64,000 bases of DNA from Corynebacterium sp. P3-F1 (lineage in GTDB: Bacteria; Actinomycetota; Actinomycetes; Mycobacteriales; Mycobacteriaceae), in contig NZ_CP129965.1 of the NCBI RefSeq assembly GCF_030503635.1, positions 1,674,001-1,738,000 on the forward strand, in the 5' to 3' direction. Positions 42,981 through 51,920 of this stretch are shown here, in pieces. A model generated the notes under the pieces. It did no database searches. It saw only the letters and a program-made list of their open reading frames with translations, and was not told the DNA's origin. The translations under genes and the position numbers were made by a program. Each line of letters starts with the position of its first letter. The first letter of the stretch is position 1.

Positions 42981-43889
42981 GTGAGTGCGACTTTCGGATG
43001 TGATGCTGCATCGGCGGCGACGGCCTCTCCGCTGGCTGTGGTGACAGTGACGTTCTCTCCCGGGCGGCACTTGGCGGGGCTCGCGGACACGCTCGCCGCC
43101 TCAACCCGGTGGGAGACACGGCTGATCTGCGCCGATAACGGTTCCACCGACGGTGTGCCGCAGGCGCTCGCCGCGCAGCGCGAGAACGTGGATTTTCTTC
43201 CCACCGGCGGGAATATCGGCTACGGTGCGGCTATCAACGCGGCCGCCCGGCACCTTTCCCCTGCGCGTGAAGCGGGGGAGATCAACGGCGAGTACTTCCT
43301 CATCGTCAACCCCGACGTTGAGTTCAGCCCTGGGTCCCTCGACGCGCTGTTGAATTGCGCGAAAGACCATCCGCGTGCCGGTGCTGTCGGCCCGCGGATC
43401 GAGGAGCTCGACGGCTCCGCCTACCCGTCAGCGCGCGAAGTGCCCACCTTGCTCACAGGCATTGGACACGCCGTGCTCTACCCGGTGTGGCCCGGCAATC
43501 CGTTCAGCAAGGCGTATCGGGCGGGGGAGAACCTCACCACTGTGCGGCCCGCGGGCTGGCTGTCCGGCTCCTGCCTGCTCGTGCGGTGGGACGCCTTCGA
43601 TGCCATCGGAGGTTTCGACGAGCGCTACTTCATGTACTTCGAGGACATTGACTTCGGCGACCGCCTCTCCCGCGCCGGGTGGGACAATATCTTCTGCCCG
43701 CATTCCGTGATCTTCCACGACCAGGGTCACTCCGCCAAGAAGCATTCGCGCGTGACTGTTCCCGCTCACCATGATTCGGCCTACCGCTTTCAGGTGGACC
43801 GCCACCCGCACCTATGGCAGGCTCCGGTGCGTGCTGCGTTGTGGCTGGGCTTGCAGGCTCGCGCCGTGATCGCCCGTGCGCTGAGCTAG
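42981..43889 (+). CDS. wbbL: Rhamnosyltransferase WbbL (arabinogalactan linker)
   Basis: 302 residues from GTG 42981; the frame is open upstream to 42921, but the TAAGCT box and lack of conserved residues favour the shorter form. GT2 glycosyltransferase: VVTVTFSPGRHLAGL start, LICADNGSTDG, the donor/metal motif FLIVNPDVEFSPG, GWLSGSCLLVRWDAF and FDERYFMYFEDIDFGDRL. It adds rhamnose from dTDP-rhamnose to decaprenyl-PP-GlcNAc on the inner membrane face, making the linker later joined to the wall by LCP proteins. Essential in relatives. Confidence 0.92.
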   Translation: MSATFGCDAASAATASPLAVVTVTFSPGRHLAGLADTLAASTRWETRLICADNGSTDGVPQALAAQRENVDFLPTGGNIGYGAAINAAARHLSPAREAGEINGEYFLIVNPDVEFSPGSLDALLNCAKDHPRAGAVGPRIEELDGSAYPSAREVPTLLTGIGHAVLYPVWPGNPFSKAYRAGENLTTVRPAGWLSGSCLLVRWDAFDAIGGFDERYFMYFEDIDFGDRLSRAGWDNIFCPHSVIFHDQGHSAKKHSRVTVPAHHDSAYRFQVDRHPHLWQAPVRAALWLGLQARAVIARALS

Positions 43890-44101
43890 CCCTTTCATGC
43901 CACTTCCCGTCTCAGTCGGCAGTGCAAACAGAGCGTTCCGGATGAGTTCTACGCCACTGTCCAGCTGGCCCGGCCCCGTCAAATCCACGTTTCCCGCGTG
44001 CTAGCAGATAGGTTTGAGGTCCGAACCCTCACTCCGGGCACGGAAGATCAACAGAACGACCAGCCCTGAACCGATAGAACCGACAGAAAGGCCGCGCCAC
44101 G

Positions 44102-45199
44102 ATGGCACCTCAGGCATCCACGGTAGACCCCTCCCAGATCGACGCAGTTGTGCTCGTGGGAGGTCAGGGGACGCGGCTGCGCCCGTTGACGGTGTCCACG
44201 CCGAAGCCGATGCTGCCCACTGCCGGGTATCCGTTCCTGGCGCACTTGCTGGCGCGCATCAAGGCCGCGGGCATCGAGCACGTGGTCATGGGGACCTCGT
44301 ACAAGGCAGAGGTTTTCGAGGAGTACTTCGGCGACGGCTCCGAGATGGGCCTGGAGATTGAGTACGTGGTCGAGGAAGAGGCCCTGGGCACGGGCGGCGC
44401 GATCCGCAATGTGGAGTCCCGCTTGCGCTTTGACACGGCGATGATTTTCAACGGCGACGTGCTCTCCGGCGCGGACCTGGGCGGCATACTGCAGACGCAC
44501 CTGGACAACGAGGCGGACGTGACGCTGCACCTTGTCCGGGTGCCGGATCCCAGCCAGTTTGGTTCGGTGCCCACCTCTGCCGACGGGCGCGTTGAGGCGT
44601 TTCTGGAGAAGACGGAAGCGCCGCCGACGGACCAAATCAACGCCGGCTGCTACGTTTTCGAACGCGACGTGATCCGTTCAATTCCGGAAGGTCGCGTCGT
44701 CTCCGTTGAGCGCGAGACGTTCCCTGGGCTTCTCAAATCTGGCGCGCGCGTTTTCGGCCACGTGGACACCACGTACTGGCGCGACATGGGTCGCCCGTCC
44801 GATTTCGTGCAGGGTTCATCGGACCTCGTCCGCGGCATCGCGCCCTCTCCGCTGTTGGAGGGACGCACGGGCGAGTCGCTTATCGACGATTCCGCCGGCG
44901 TCGCCGGCGGTGCCATTCTTGTCGGCGGGACCTCTGTGGGGAGGGGATCCACGATTGGTGCGGGGTGTCGCCTCGACGACTGTGTTGTGTTTGATGGTGT
45001 GACGATTGAGCCGGGCGCGATGATCCGCGGCTCCATCATCGCCTCGGGGACGACCATTGGTGCGAATGCTCGCATCCAGGACTGCGTCATCGGTGACGGA
45101 GTGAATATCGGTGCCCGTTGTGAGCTCCAGAGCGGTATGCGGGTGTGGCCGGGCGTGGACATCCCGGATTTGGGAGTGCGTTTTTCGCCGGACGCGTAG
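44102..45199 (+). CDS. manC: Mannose-1-phosphate guanylyltransferase
   Basis: 365 residues from ATG 44102, with AAAGG upstream. An N-terminal nucleotidyltransferase (VVLVGGQGTRLRPLTVSTPKPMLP, FNGDVLSG, EKTEAPPTDQINAGCYVF) is followed by left-handed beta-helix repeats (GGAILVGGTSVGRGSTIGAGC and similar, from about residue 265). It makes GDP-mannose for mannosylated lipids and glycoproteins. The place next to wbbL matches the Rv3264c/cg0849-type enzyme; glucose- or other hexose-1-phosphate use cannot be excluded from sequence. Upstream 212 bases hold no gene. Confidence 0.9.
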   Translation: MAPQASTVDPSQIDAVVLVGGQGTRLRPLTVSTPKPMLPTAGYPFLAHLLARIKAAGIEHVVMGTSYKAEVFEEYFGDGSEMGLEIEYVVEEEALGTGGAIRNVESRLRFDTAMIFNGDVLSGADLGGILQTHLDNEADVTLHLVRVPDPSQFGSVPTSADGRVEAFLEKTEAPPTDQINAGCYVFERDVIRSIPEGRVVSVERETFPGLLKSGARVFGHVDTTYWRDMGRPSDFVQGSSDLVRGIAPSPLLEGRTGESLIDDSAGVAGGAILVGGTSVGRGSTIGAGCRLDDCVVFDGVTIEPGAMIRGSIIASGTTIGANARIQDCVIGDGVNIGARCELQSGMRVWPGVDIPDLGVRFSPDA

Positions 45200-45528
45200 C
45201 GACACGCCGAGGAGACGGCAGAGTAGTTGCCAGCTCGGGTGCCCCCTACTATATCTAGTACCCCCGGCGACTACCCCTGCTTCGCATGTCATGTGACTCG
45301 TGTGACTCATGTTGCGTGTCACGGCCTGGACGGGCGCTTTTCCCCAGCGCGAAGATACTTTTGCCTGTCTTTGTGTTGACGCTATTTAGTGCGCGAGGGT
45401 CTAATCACATTAGTGTAATCAGCACCTACCGAGTGGGGCGGTGCTGACGGCATTGCTTCATGGCGGGCATTGGCAATAGGTGCCACGACAGCAACACGGC
45501 GACAAACAAGACTCAGGAAGGGGACGGC
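45200..45528 (+). promoter_or_regulatory. Long leader and promoter of the whiB2-type gene
   Basis: 329 bases without a gene. A good sigma-70-type promoter is present: TTGACG (45376-45381), 18 bases, TCTAAT (45400-45405). The perfect inverted repeat CTAAT-CAC-ATTAG (45401-45413) covers the -10, and GTAATC repeats follow, a likely operator. The transcript would have a leader of about 115 bases ending at AGGAAGGGG before GTG 45529. Confidence 0.6.
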
Positions 45529-45828
45529 GTGGAAGACATGGTTTCAGGCGCCACTCTCCGTGGCGCGGCCGCGGGCGGAATGACCCTCGACGAACTGTTC
45601 GGCACCGTCGAGCAGGAGTGGCAGGATCAGGCCCTGTGCGCTCAGACTGACCCGGAGGCGTTCTTCCCGGAGAAGGGCGGCTCCACCCGCGAGGCGAAGC
45701 GCATCTGCCAGGCGTGCGCCGTCCGCGACGAGTGTCTCGAGTACGCCCTCGAGCACGATGAGCGCTTCGGCATTTGGGGCGGCCTCTCCGACCGTGAGCG
45801 CCGCCGCCTGCGCAAGCAGATCGGATAA
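45529..45828 (+). CDS. whcD: WhiB2-type iron-sulfur regulator (WhcD)
   Basis: 99 residues from GTG 45529, chosen because AGGAAGGGG lies six bases upstream; ATG 45538 or a frame open from 45460 are alternatives. Four Cys at 37, 60, 63 and 69 (ALCAQTD, ICQACAVRDEC) bind a 4Fe-4S cluster, and the GIWGGLSDRERRRLRKQ turn and basic helix contact sigma factor and DNA. WhiB2 orthologues (WhmD, WhcD) control septation and division. It ends at a strong terminator. Confidence 0.93.
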   Translation: MEDMVSGATLRGAAAGGMTLDELFGTVEQEWQDQALCAQTDPEAFFPEKGGSTREAKRICQACAVRDECLEYALEHDERFGIWGGLSDRERRRLRKQIG

Positions 45829-45862
45829 CAGCTTCACGGCTGTGAAAAGACATAACAACAAG

Positions 45863-45888
45863 AGACCGCAGGGTTACGCCTGCGGTCT
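45863..45888 (+). terminator. Intrinsic terminator of the whiB2-type gene
   Basis: AGACCGCAGG (45863-45872) pairs with CCTGCGGTCT (45879-45888) over a 6-base loop, followed by TCTGCTTTTCT. A classic rho-independent terminator. Confidence 0.88.
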
Positions 45889-45917
45889 TCTGCTTTTCTG
45901 CCCCATTCCGCAGTGGG

Positions 45918-46394
45918 TCACCACTGGAGCCGGGGATTGGTGTCCCGCGGGTCGAGGTTCAGGTAATGCGCGACCAGGGCGGTCAGGATGGTGTCTAGGA
46001 GTTCCGCTAGTTCGATGGCGTTCGTGGTGCGTTGCTCGATGGGCATGCGGAATAGAACGATGCGTGCTCGCGTCGGGTTGCCGGCGCGGTCGAAACCGGC
46101 CTGCAGAACACGGCCTAAGGGGACGGGGCCGTCGGCGAAGATCTCGTCCGGCATGAGCATGTCGGGGCGCAGCCGCATGCGCGGAATGGTGTCCACGGCC
46201 AGGTCCACGCCGGTGAGCTGATCGAAGAACCGTTGCTGGAGCGGAGCGTACGCCTCGAGCGCCGCCTGGTCGAAGGCCGTGGACCGGGTCCGGTAGCGGG
46301 GCACAGCAACGGGGAGGAGCGGGCCTCGCACGCCGCGCCCGTGGCGGTCGCGCCGCATGGGCAGTCGAGCGGGGTCGGCGCTGGCGGGAGTCAT
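45918..46394 (-). CDS. Metallopeptidase-like (zincin_1) protein lacking HExxH
   Basis: 158 residues from ATG 46394. It corresponds in place and sequence (RGPLLPVAVPRYRTRSTAFD, GNPTRARIVLFRMPIEQR) to mycobacterial Rv3259, annotated as a metallopeptidase family protein. The C-terminal helix where relatives elsewhere carry HExxH reads LLDTILTALVAHYLNLDP, with only one His and no Glu, so zinc-dependent peptidase activity is not supported. It is divergent from the DUF3499 gene and convergent with whcD. Confidence 0.78.
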   Translation of the reverse strand: MTPASADPARLPMRRDRHGRGVRGPLLPVAVPRYRTRSTAFDQAALEAYAPLQQRFFDQLTGVDLAVDTIPRMRLRPDMLMPDEIFADGPVPLGRVLQAGFDRAGNPTRARIVLFRMPIEQRTTNAIELAELLDTILTALVAHYLNLDPRDTNPRLQW

Positions 46395-46489
46395 AGGTAC
46401 CAATCTAGGGCGGCCCGTGCGGCTGGGGAGAGGGGACGCGCCGCGTGGCACGAGCCAAAATATAAACCTTGGGTTTAGACTATGGGCCC

Positions 46490-46978
46490 GTGAGTACCTT
46501 CCGCCGTTGTTGTCGCCCCGGGTGTGGCCGCCCCGCCATCGCCACACTCGTCTACGCGTACTCCGAGAAAACCGCCATCGTCGGGCCGCTCGCACCGTCG
46601 CCGGACCCGCACGCGTGGGACCTGTGCCAGCGGCATTCCGAGCACATCACCGCCCCCGTTGGGTGGGAGATGGTGCGTATCGACAACATCGAGCTGTCCG
46701 ACGAAGAAGAGATCACCGCCCTGGCCCAAGCCGTCAGTGAAGCCGGGCGGGTCACCACGGGCCTGGTGGACACCACCCAGGACCCCATCGAGTTCGACAC
46801 CGAGCGCGACTTCACCAACCCGGACACCTCCAACCACCCCGTGTACCGAACGAAGCGGGTCGGGGAGCACCTCGCCGAGCACAAGGCTGCCCGCCGCGCG
46901 CACCTGACCGTTGTGCCCGACCCGGACGCGGACGATGTCGGCAGCGCCGGTGCCAGCGACACCGTCGAACAGGACTGA
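46490..46978 (+). CDS. DUF3499 protein, small Cys-cluster
   Basis: 162 residues from GTG 46490. TAGACT (46476-46481) lies nine bases upstream without a ribosome-binding site, which suggests a leaderless mRNA. The N-terminus RRCCRPGCGRPAIATLVYAY and DLCQRHSEHITAPVGWEMVR form the Cys/His pattern of DUF3499, a small zinc-ribbon-like family (Rv3258c orthologue by order). The rest is acidic and variable. It lies 71 bases before manB. Function unknown. Confidence 0.85.
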   Translation: MSTFRRCCRPGCGRPAIATLVYAYSEKTAIVGPLAPSPDPHAWDLCQRHSEHITAPVGWEMVRIDNIELSDEEEITALAQAVSEAGRVTTGLVDTTQDPIEFDTERDFTNPDTSNHPVYRTKRVGEHLAEHKAARRAHLTVVPDPDADDVGSAGASDTVEQD

Positions 46979-47049
46979 TTCCGCGGCGATCACGCAGCGC
47001 GAGCGCGCGCGGACCCCGATGGTCACGTTCGGGTTTATGATCGGTTGGC

Positions 47050-48459
47050 ATGACTGAACAAACGTCGCACCCCCGCACCCGCTCCCGCGAAGATGTCCAG
47101 GCCGCCATCAAGGCCTATGACATCCGTGGAGTCGTCGAACCGGCTGACACGGCCACTGTCGATGAGGACTTCGTTTTCGATGCTGGCGCCGCCTTCGCGT
47201 CGATTCTGCGCGGGGAAGGGGAGACCACCGTCGCTGTCGGCCACGACATGCGCCCCTCCTCGCCCGACTTGGCCGACGCGTTCGGCCGCGGCGTGGTCAG
47301 CCAGGGCCTCGATGTTATCGAGCTCGGCCTGACGTCTACCGACGAGCTGTACTTCGCCGCAGGCGTGATCGGGTGCGCCGGCGCGATGTTCACCGCCTCC
47401 CACAACCCGGCTCAGTACAACGGCATCAAGCTGTGCCGCACCGGTGCCACGCCCGTCTCCCAGGACAGCGGGCTGGCGGAAATCACCGACATGCTTGTTG
47501 GCGGTGTCCCGGAGTATGCGGGCGAAGCCGGTTCGGTCACCCAGCGCGACATCCTGGGCGACTACGCCGATTTCCTCCGCGATCTTGTGCCAGTGCCGAG
47601 CGACCGGAAGCTCGTCGTCGCGGTCGACGCTGCCAACGGCATGGCCGGCCACACCGTCCCGGCGGTGCTGGGCACCGAGGACAACCTGGATATCCGCCCA
47701 CTCTACTTCGAGCTCGACGGGACCTTCCCCAACCATGAGGCAAACCCTCTGGATCCGAAGAATCTGGTGGACTTGCAGGAGTTCGTCGTCAAGCAAAATG
47801 CGGACATCGGCCTTGCCTTCGACGGCGACGCAGACCGCTGCTTCGTCGTCGACGAGAAGGGCGAGCCGGTCTCCCCGTCGGCGATCACGGCGCTGGTGGC
47901 CGAGCGGACGCTGGAGAAATCCCCCGGCGCGACGATCATCTACAACGCGATCACCTCGCAGGCCGTGCCGGAGCTCATCGAGTCCCACGGGGGTACCGCG
48001 GTGCGCACGCGAGTGGGGCACTCCTACATCAAGGCCCAGATGGCGGACAAGGGCGCGCTGTTCGGCGGCGAGCACTCGGCACACTACTACTTCGCCGAAT
48101 TCTTCAACGCGGACTCCGGCATGGTTGCCGCCCTTCACGTCCTGGCCGCACTAGCGGAGCAGGATAAGCCGCTATCCGAGTTGATGGCCAGCTACAACCG
48201 TTATGCGGCATCGGGCGAGATCAATTCCGAGGTGGCCGATCAGCAGGCGACGATGGAGATGGTTGTCGAAGCGTTCGCCGACCGCACCGAGAGCGTCGAC
48301 CGCCTCGACGGGGTCACGGTCTCCCTGTCGGGCACTAAAGCGTGGTTCAATGTTCGCGCATCCAACACCGAACCGCTCCTTCGCCTCAACGTGGAAGCGG
48401 AGACCCAGGATGAGGTCGACGCGCTTGTGGACGAAGTGCTGGGCATCATCCGCGGATAA
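47050..48459 (+). CDS. manB: Phosphomannomutase
   Basis: 469 residues from ATG 47050. It is an alpha-D-phosphohexomutase with the phosphoserine loop TASHNPAQYNGIK, the metal loop DGDADRCF and the substrate-binding GGEHSAHYYF. It interconverts mannose-6-phosphate and mannose-1-phosphate, the step before GDP-mannose. It is first of manB-SIS-manA, all on the plus strand, and manC, two genes upstream, uses the product. Confidence 0.94.
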   Translation: MTEQTSHPRTRSREDVQAAIKAYDIRGVVEPADTATVDEDFVFDAGAAFASILRGEGETTVAVGHDMRPSSPDLADAFGRGVVSQGLDVIELGLTSTDELYFAAGVIGCAGAMFTASHNPAQYNGIKLCRTGATPVSQDSGLAEITDMLVGGVPEYAGEAGSVTQRDILGDYADFLRDLVPVPSDRKLVVAVDAANGMAGHTVPAVLGTEDNLDIRPLYFELDGTFPNHEANPLDPKNLVDLQEFVVKQNADIGLAFDGDADRCFVVDEKGEPVSPSAITALVAERTLEKSPGATIIYNAITSQAVPELIESHGGTAVRTRVGHSYIKAQMADKGALFGGEHSAHYYFAEFFNADSGMVAALHVLAALAEQDKPLSELMASYNRYAASGEINSEVADQQATMEMVVEAFADRTESVDRLDGVTVSLSGTKAWFNVRASNTEPLLRLNVEAETQDEVDALVDEVLGIIRG

Positions 48460-48469
48460 GGTGCGGGGT

Positions 48470-49507
48470 ATGAACCCAGAGACCCATCCGGACCGCAGCT
48501 ACTACGACGGCGCAGCCGAATACGACACCGAGGCCGTGCGCTTTTTCGACGTCGCGCATGAGGGAGCGCAACTCCGTGCCGTGGCCCAGGCCGGGGACCT
48601 ACTCGCTGGGCTGCGGGGAGCCGCTCCGCGTTCCGTGGTGGTGCTGGCCACTGACGCGGTGTCTGAAGCGGCGGCGGAATGCGCTGTCGCCCTCAGCGAT
48701 TACGGCCGTGCGCCGGTGATGGTGACGCGCACGTTGCCTGAATTCGTCGGCGCGCTCGACGTTGTTGTCGTCGGCGGCGAAGCTCCCGACGCGGAGACCG
48801 TGACCCGGCAGGTGGCCGTTGCCTCGAGCCGCGGGGCAGACGTCGTCCTCGCCGGGCCGTCCGGCGGACCCGTCGTGGAGGATGCACCCCGCGGTGTCGT
48901 TCTGCTTCCCGCCCCGCCGACCGCGGACGGTGCCTCTCCGCTGCGGACTTTCGCTGCGGTGCTTTCCGTGTGCGCGGAACTGTCGGGCACCCCAGTGCAG
49001 GGCGGCGACCTCGCCGATGCCGTCGACGAGGAATTGCGCCAGCTGTCGCCGGAGCGCGACACGACAGTCAATCTTGCCCGCCAGCTGCGGGAGTACTCCG
49101 ACGGAGCCCGTGTCCTGCACACCGGCTACAGTCCCGCCGGCGCTGCCGTGGCGCGGCTCATCGCCGCCTTGTGGTCCGCCCGCGGCATTCCGAGCGGATT
49201 CGTCGGACGCGAGGATCTAGCGGCTGCTCTGGAACAGTCCGGCGATACCGCCGGAAGCAGCGGAGCCTCCGGAACAGACGATCTCTTCTACGATCCGTTC
49301 ATCGACGGGCCGACCGCGCACGTGCCGGTGAAGACCATTGTGTGGGCGCAGCGCGATCCGCACATGCTTGGGGCCCGCGCGGAATACGTCGATGACAGCT
49401 ATGGCGATGGCGGCTTTGCCGGTGATGCCGGTGGCACCGACCTATCTGGTGCGCTCCGACTGATCGTGCGGGGGCTGGCGGCCACGGCCATGCAGGTGCC
49501 GCACTGA
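48470..49507 (+). CDS. SIS-domain-like sugar isomerase family protein
   Basis: 345 residues from ATG 48470, 11 bases after manB. It has the conserved RSYYDGAAEYDTEAVRFFDVA opening and a bifunctional phosphoglucose/phosphomannose isomerase-like layout (VVVVGGEAPDAETV, VVLAGPSGGPVVEDAPRG, TGYSPAGAAVARLIAALW). In mycobacteria the same place between manB and manA holds Rv3256c, of unknown role. Catalytic residues of sugar isomerases are not clearly visible, so enzymatic activity is uncertain. Probably supports mannose metabolism. Confidence 0.8.
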   Translation: MNPETHPDRSYYDGAAEYDTEAVRFFDVAHEGAQLRAVAQAGDLLAGLRGAAPRSVVVLATDAVSEAAAECAVALSDYGRAPVMVTRTLPEFVGALDVVVVGGEAPDAETVTRQVAVASSRGADVVLAGPSGGPVVEDAPRGVVLLPAPPTADGASPLRTFAAVLSVCAELSGTPVQGGDLADAVDEELRQLSPERDTTVNLARQLREYSDGARVLHTGYSPAGAAVARLIAALWSARGIPSGFVGREDLAAALEQSGDTAGSSGASGTDDLFYDPFIDGPTAHVPVKTIVWAQRDPHMLGARAEYVDDSYGDGGFAGDAGGTDLSGALRLIVRGLAATAMQVPH

Positions 49508-49562
49508 CCGCGGGGAAGAGTGGACGACCGAGAGCACGAGAGCAACTGAAAGGGCGAGAAAC

Positions 49563-50753
49563 GTGGAGCTGCTCACCCCGGCACTGCAGACGTACCCGTG
49601 GGGATCGAGAACCCTGCTAGCGGACCTGCGCGGCGAGGTCTCGCCCGCGGCGACACCGGAGGCGGAACTATGGTTCGGGGCTCACCCGGCGGCACCGGCC
49701 ACCGTCGGGGGAGCGGGGCTCGACGACGTCATTGCGGACGACCCGGTCGATGCCCTCGGCGCAGCCGTGCGTGGAGAATTCGGCGACGCCCTTCCGTTCC
49801 TGCTCAAGATCCTCGCCGCGGATGCGGCACTGTCCATCCAGGCGCACCCCACCGCCGCCCAGGCCCGCGCAGGATTCGCCGCCGAGAACGCCGCGGGCAT
49901 CCCGCTAGATTCCGCTCAACGCAATTACAAAGATCCGAACCAGAAGCCGGAGCTGCTCGTGGCACTCACCCCGTTCCGGGCATTGGCGGGGCTGCGGCCG
50001 GTGAAGCAGACTCTCGACTTCTTCGACCACCTCGACTGCCCGGAACTGACTCGATATTCCGGCATGCTCCACACGGACAACGGGGAGGAGGGGTTGCGCG
50101 CCCTGTTCACCACCTGGGTCTCCCTGCCCCGCACCAAGCGGGTGGAGGTGATTGAGGGGGTGCGGGGATGCGTCGATAAGCGGAGCTTTGCTGGCGTTCC
50201 CTCCTGGATGCGGGATTGTGCGCGCTGCTTCGTGCAGCTTGACCACGCATACCCGGGCGATGTCGGGGTTTTGGTCTCCCTGCTGCTCAATTACGTTGAA
50301 CTTGCGCCGGGGGAGGCACTGTTTCTCGGCGCGGGGAGGCTGCACGCGTATCTCGAGGGGATGGCTGTGGAGATCATGGCCAATTCCGACAATGTCTTGC
50401 GCGGCGGGCTGACCACGAAACATGTGGACGTGCCCGAGTTGGTGCGAATCACGGACTTCACCCCGCTGAATGATCCGCGTGTGGCTGTTCACATCAATGG
50501 TGCGGCATGCGAATTCGACGTCCCTGTGCGGGACTTCCAGCTCACACGCTACGAACTGTCGCCTGGGGAAGGCTTCGACGCGGACGCTTCTGGGCCCGCG
50601 ATTGTGCTGTGCACCGGTGGTACTGCGGTCTGCGGTCCCCTGGAATTGACGCCGGGAACGGCGGCGTGGATTCCAGCTTCAGATGCGGATGCGCGAGTGG
50701 AGTCGCTCGGTACCGAGGGCGCTGACGTGTTTTACGCGCGGGTCACGCGTTAA
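49563..50753 (+). CDS. manA: Mannose-6-phosphate isomerase
   Basis: 396 residues from GTG 49563, behind GAAAGGG. It is a type I enzyme: LQTYPWGSRTLL, ELWFGAHPAAPA, LSIQAHPTAAQA (a zinc-ligand motif with Gln and His), ALFLGAGRLHAYLEGMAVEIMANSDNVLRGGLTTKH. It converts fructose-6-phosphate to mannose-6-phosphate, feeding ManB. Last gene of the mannose group; its end overlaps the convergent hypothetical gene. Confidence 0.94.
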   Translation: MELLTPALQTYPWGSRTLLADLRGEVSPAATPEAELWFGAHPAAPATVGGAGLDDVIADDPVDALGAAVRGEFGDALPFLLKILAADAALSIQAHPTAAQARAGFAAENAAGIPLDSAQRNYKDPNQKPELLVALTPFRALAGLRPVKQTLDFFDHLDCPELTRYSGMLHTDNGEEGLRALFTTWVSLPRTKRVEVIEGVRGCVDKRSFAGVPSWMRDCARCFVQLDHAYPGDVGVLVSLLLNYVELAPGEALFLGAGRLHAYLEGMAVEIMANSDNVLRGGLTTKHVDVPELVRITDFTPLNDPRVAVHINGAACEFDVPVRDFQLTRYELSPGEGFDADASGPAIVLCTGGTAVCGPLELTPGTAAWIPASDADARVESLGTEGADVFYARVTR

Positions 50754-51547
50754 CCGTTCGCCTCAGCACCACGTTCTGTGCCGTCGTCCTCGGCAGGGGC
50801 CTGGGGGACGCGGGTCGATGCGGAGAACGGATCCTCCGGGCGCTTCGGCTTCTCGCCGCCTTGCCCGTTCACGGCGCCCGAAACAGCGCCACCGGCACCC
50901 ACCTTCTCCGCGATATCCGACGCAATCTGGAGGTGCTTCGCCCCAGCATCCACACTAGGCTCTTGCGGCTCGCGCTCGTGCTGGGCAGCGCCGTCCGGAT
51001 CATTGCCGGGAACAGGTTTTTCCTGCGGCTTCTGCGGAACAGCTGTCGTGGAAATCGGGGTGGCCGTCTTGCGGGGCGAATTGTCCTGCTGCTGGGTCTG
51101 CTCCGGGGCGGATGTGCGGGCGTTCGGCTGGGCTGGTGCCGCGTTAGTCGGGCGGTAATAGGATGTCTCCTGGGATCCGCCGCGGGCACCGCCCAAGTTG
51201 GCGTTGCGCGGTGCGAGTGGATCGTAGGCTGCATCGGCTCCTGTGCCCTGCGCACCATTTGAATCGTTGCTGGCAGCCTCACCCGCGAATTCGGCGTCCG
51301 CGTCGTCCGCGGACGTCTCCTCCTCAGATCTTTCAGCCGTCGAGCTGGCTTCCGAGGACGCAGCAGTCTTGGGCGTCGACGATTTATCCGCATCCGCAGC
51401 TGCGATTGGTTGACCGGCGATTTCCGTCTGCGGGCTTGTCAGATTCATCCCCGCGTCCGAGATCTTCCACACTGCCAGCCCCACGACGACGGCCAACGTC
51501 AAACCGGAAGCGAGAAAGATAGCGAAGCGGCGGCTGGTCAGTTCCAT
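50750..51547 (-). CDS. Membrane-anchored low-complexity protein, unknown
   Basis: 265 residues from ATG 51547, with AAGGAG upstream. After a short basic start and one membrane helix (FAIFLASGLTLAVVVGLAVW), the rest is extracytoplasmic and low in complexity: Ala/Ser/Glu/Asp-rich (residues 50-110), Gln/Pro/Thr-rich (130-195) and a short final domain (KHLQIASDIAEKVGAGGAVSG). I recognise no family. It ends 4 bases inside manA. The pattern is that of wall-spanning corynebacterial membrane proteins. Confidence 0.65.
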   Translation of the reverse strand: MELTSRRFAIFLASGLTLAVVVGLAVWKISDAGMNLTSPQTEIAGQPIAAADADKSSTPKTAASSEASSTAERSEEETSADDADAEFAGEAASNDSNGAQGTGADAAYDPLAPRNANLGGARGGSQETSYYRPTNAAPAQPNARTSAPEQTQQQDNSPRKTATPISTTAVPQKPQEKPVPGNDPDGAAQHEREPQEPSVDAGAKHLQIASDIAEKVGAGGAVSGAVNGQGGEKPKRPEDPFSASTRVPQAPAEDDGTERGAEANG

Positions 51548-51920
51548 GTCCGGCGTCTCCTTCCTCCCGCCTCGGCGAGAGTCTCACGGTGCGTGGGTGA
51601 TCGTTCGTTTCGGCGTTTCTCGGGGTGTTACTCGATGTTCTCAGGGAGCTTTTCGGTTCTGAGTCGTTGATCGCGGTTTCCTATCCCGGATAACAACTCG
51701 GTAACAACCTATCAAGGAATCGGCAACGAATCTAGCCCCCTACGCGGACTGGGACTACAGCCCGGATGTGAGGCACGTGGGACTCATGGTGGACAGACCG
51801 TGAGCAAGCCAGTAGTACTGGACCTGTACTTGGGTCACTTGCGGAGGCACTGTTGCCCAGCAAGAACGATCGGACAAACCAGAATCGATCGACACGGAGA
51901 TGAGCTGGAAGGAGCGCGGC
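51548..51920. promoter_or_regulatory. Divergent intergenic region without a gene
   Basis: 373 bases between the low-complexity membrane protein and the DUF4259 gene. It is comparatively AT-rich around 51600-51720 with GGATAACAACTCGGTAACAACC, where ATAACAAC/GTAACAAC repeat. No open frame has a credible start, and no riboswitch fold is recognised. GGAAGGAG (51907-51914) serves the next gene. Confidence 0.45.
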
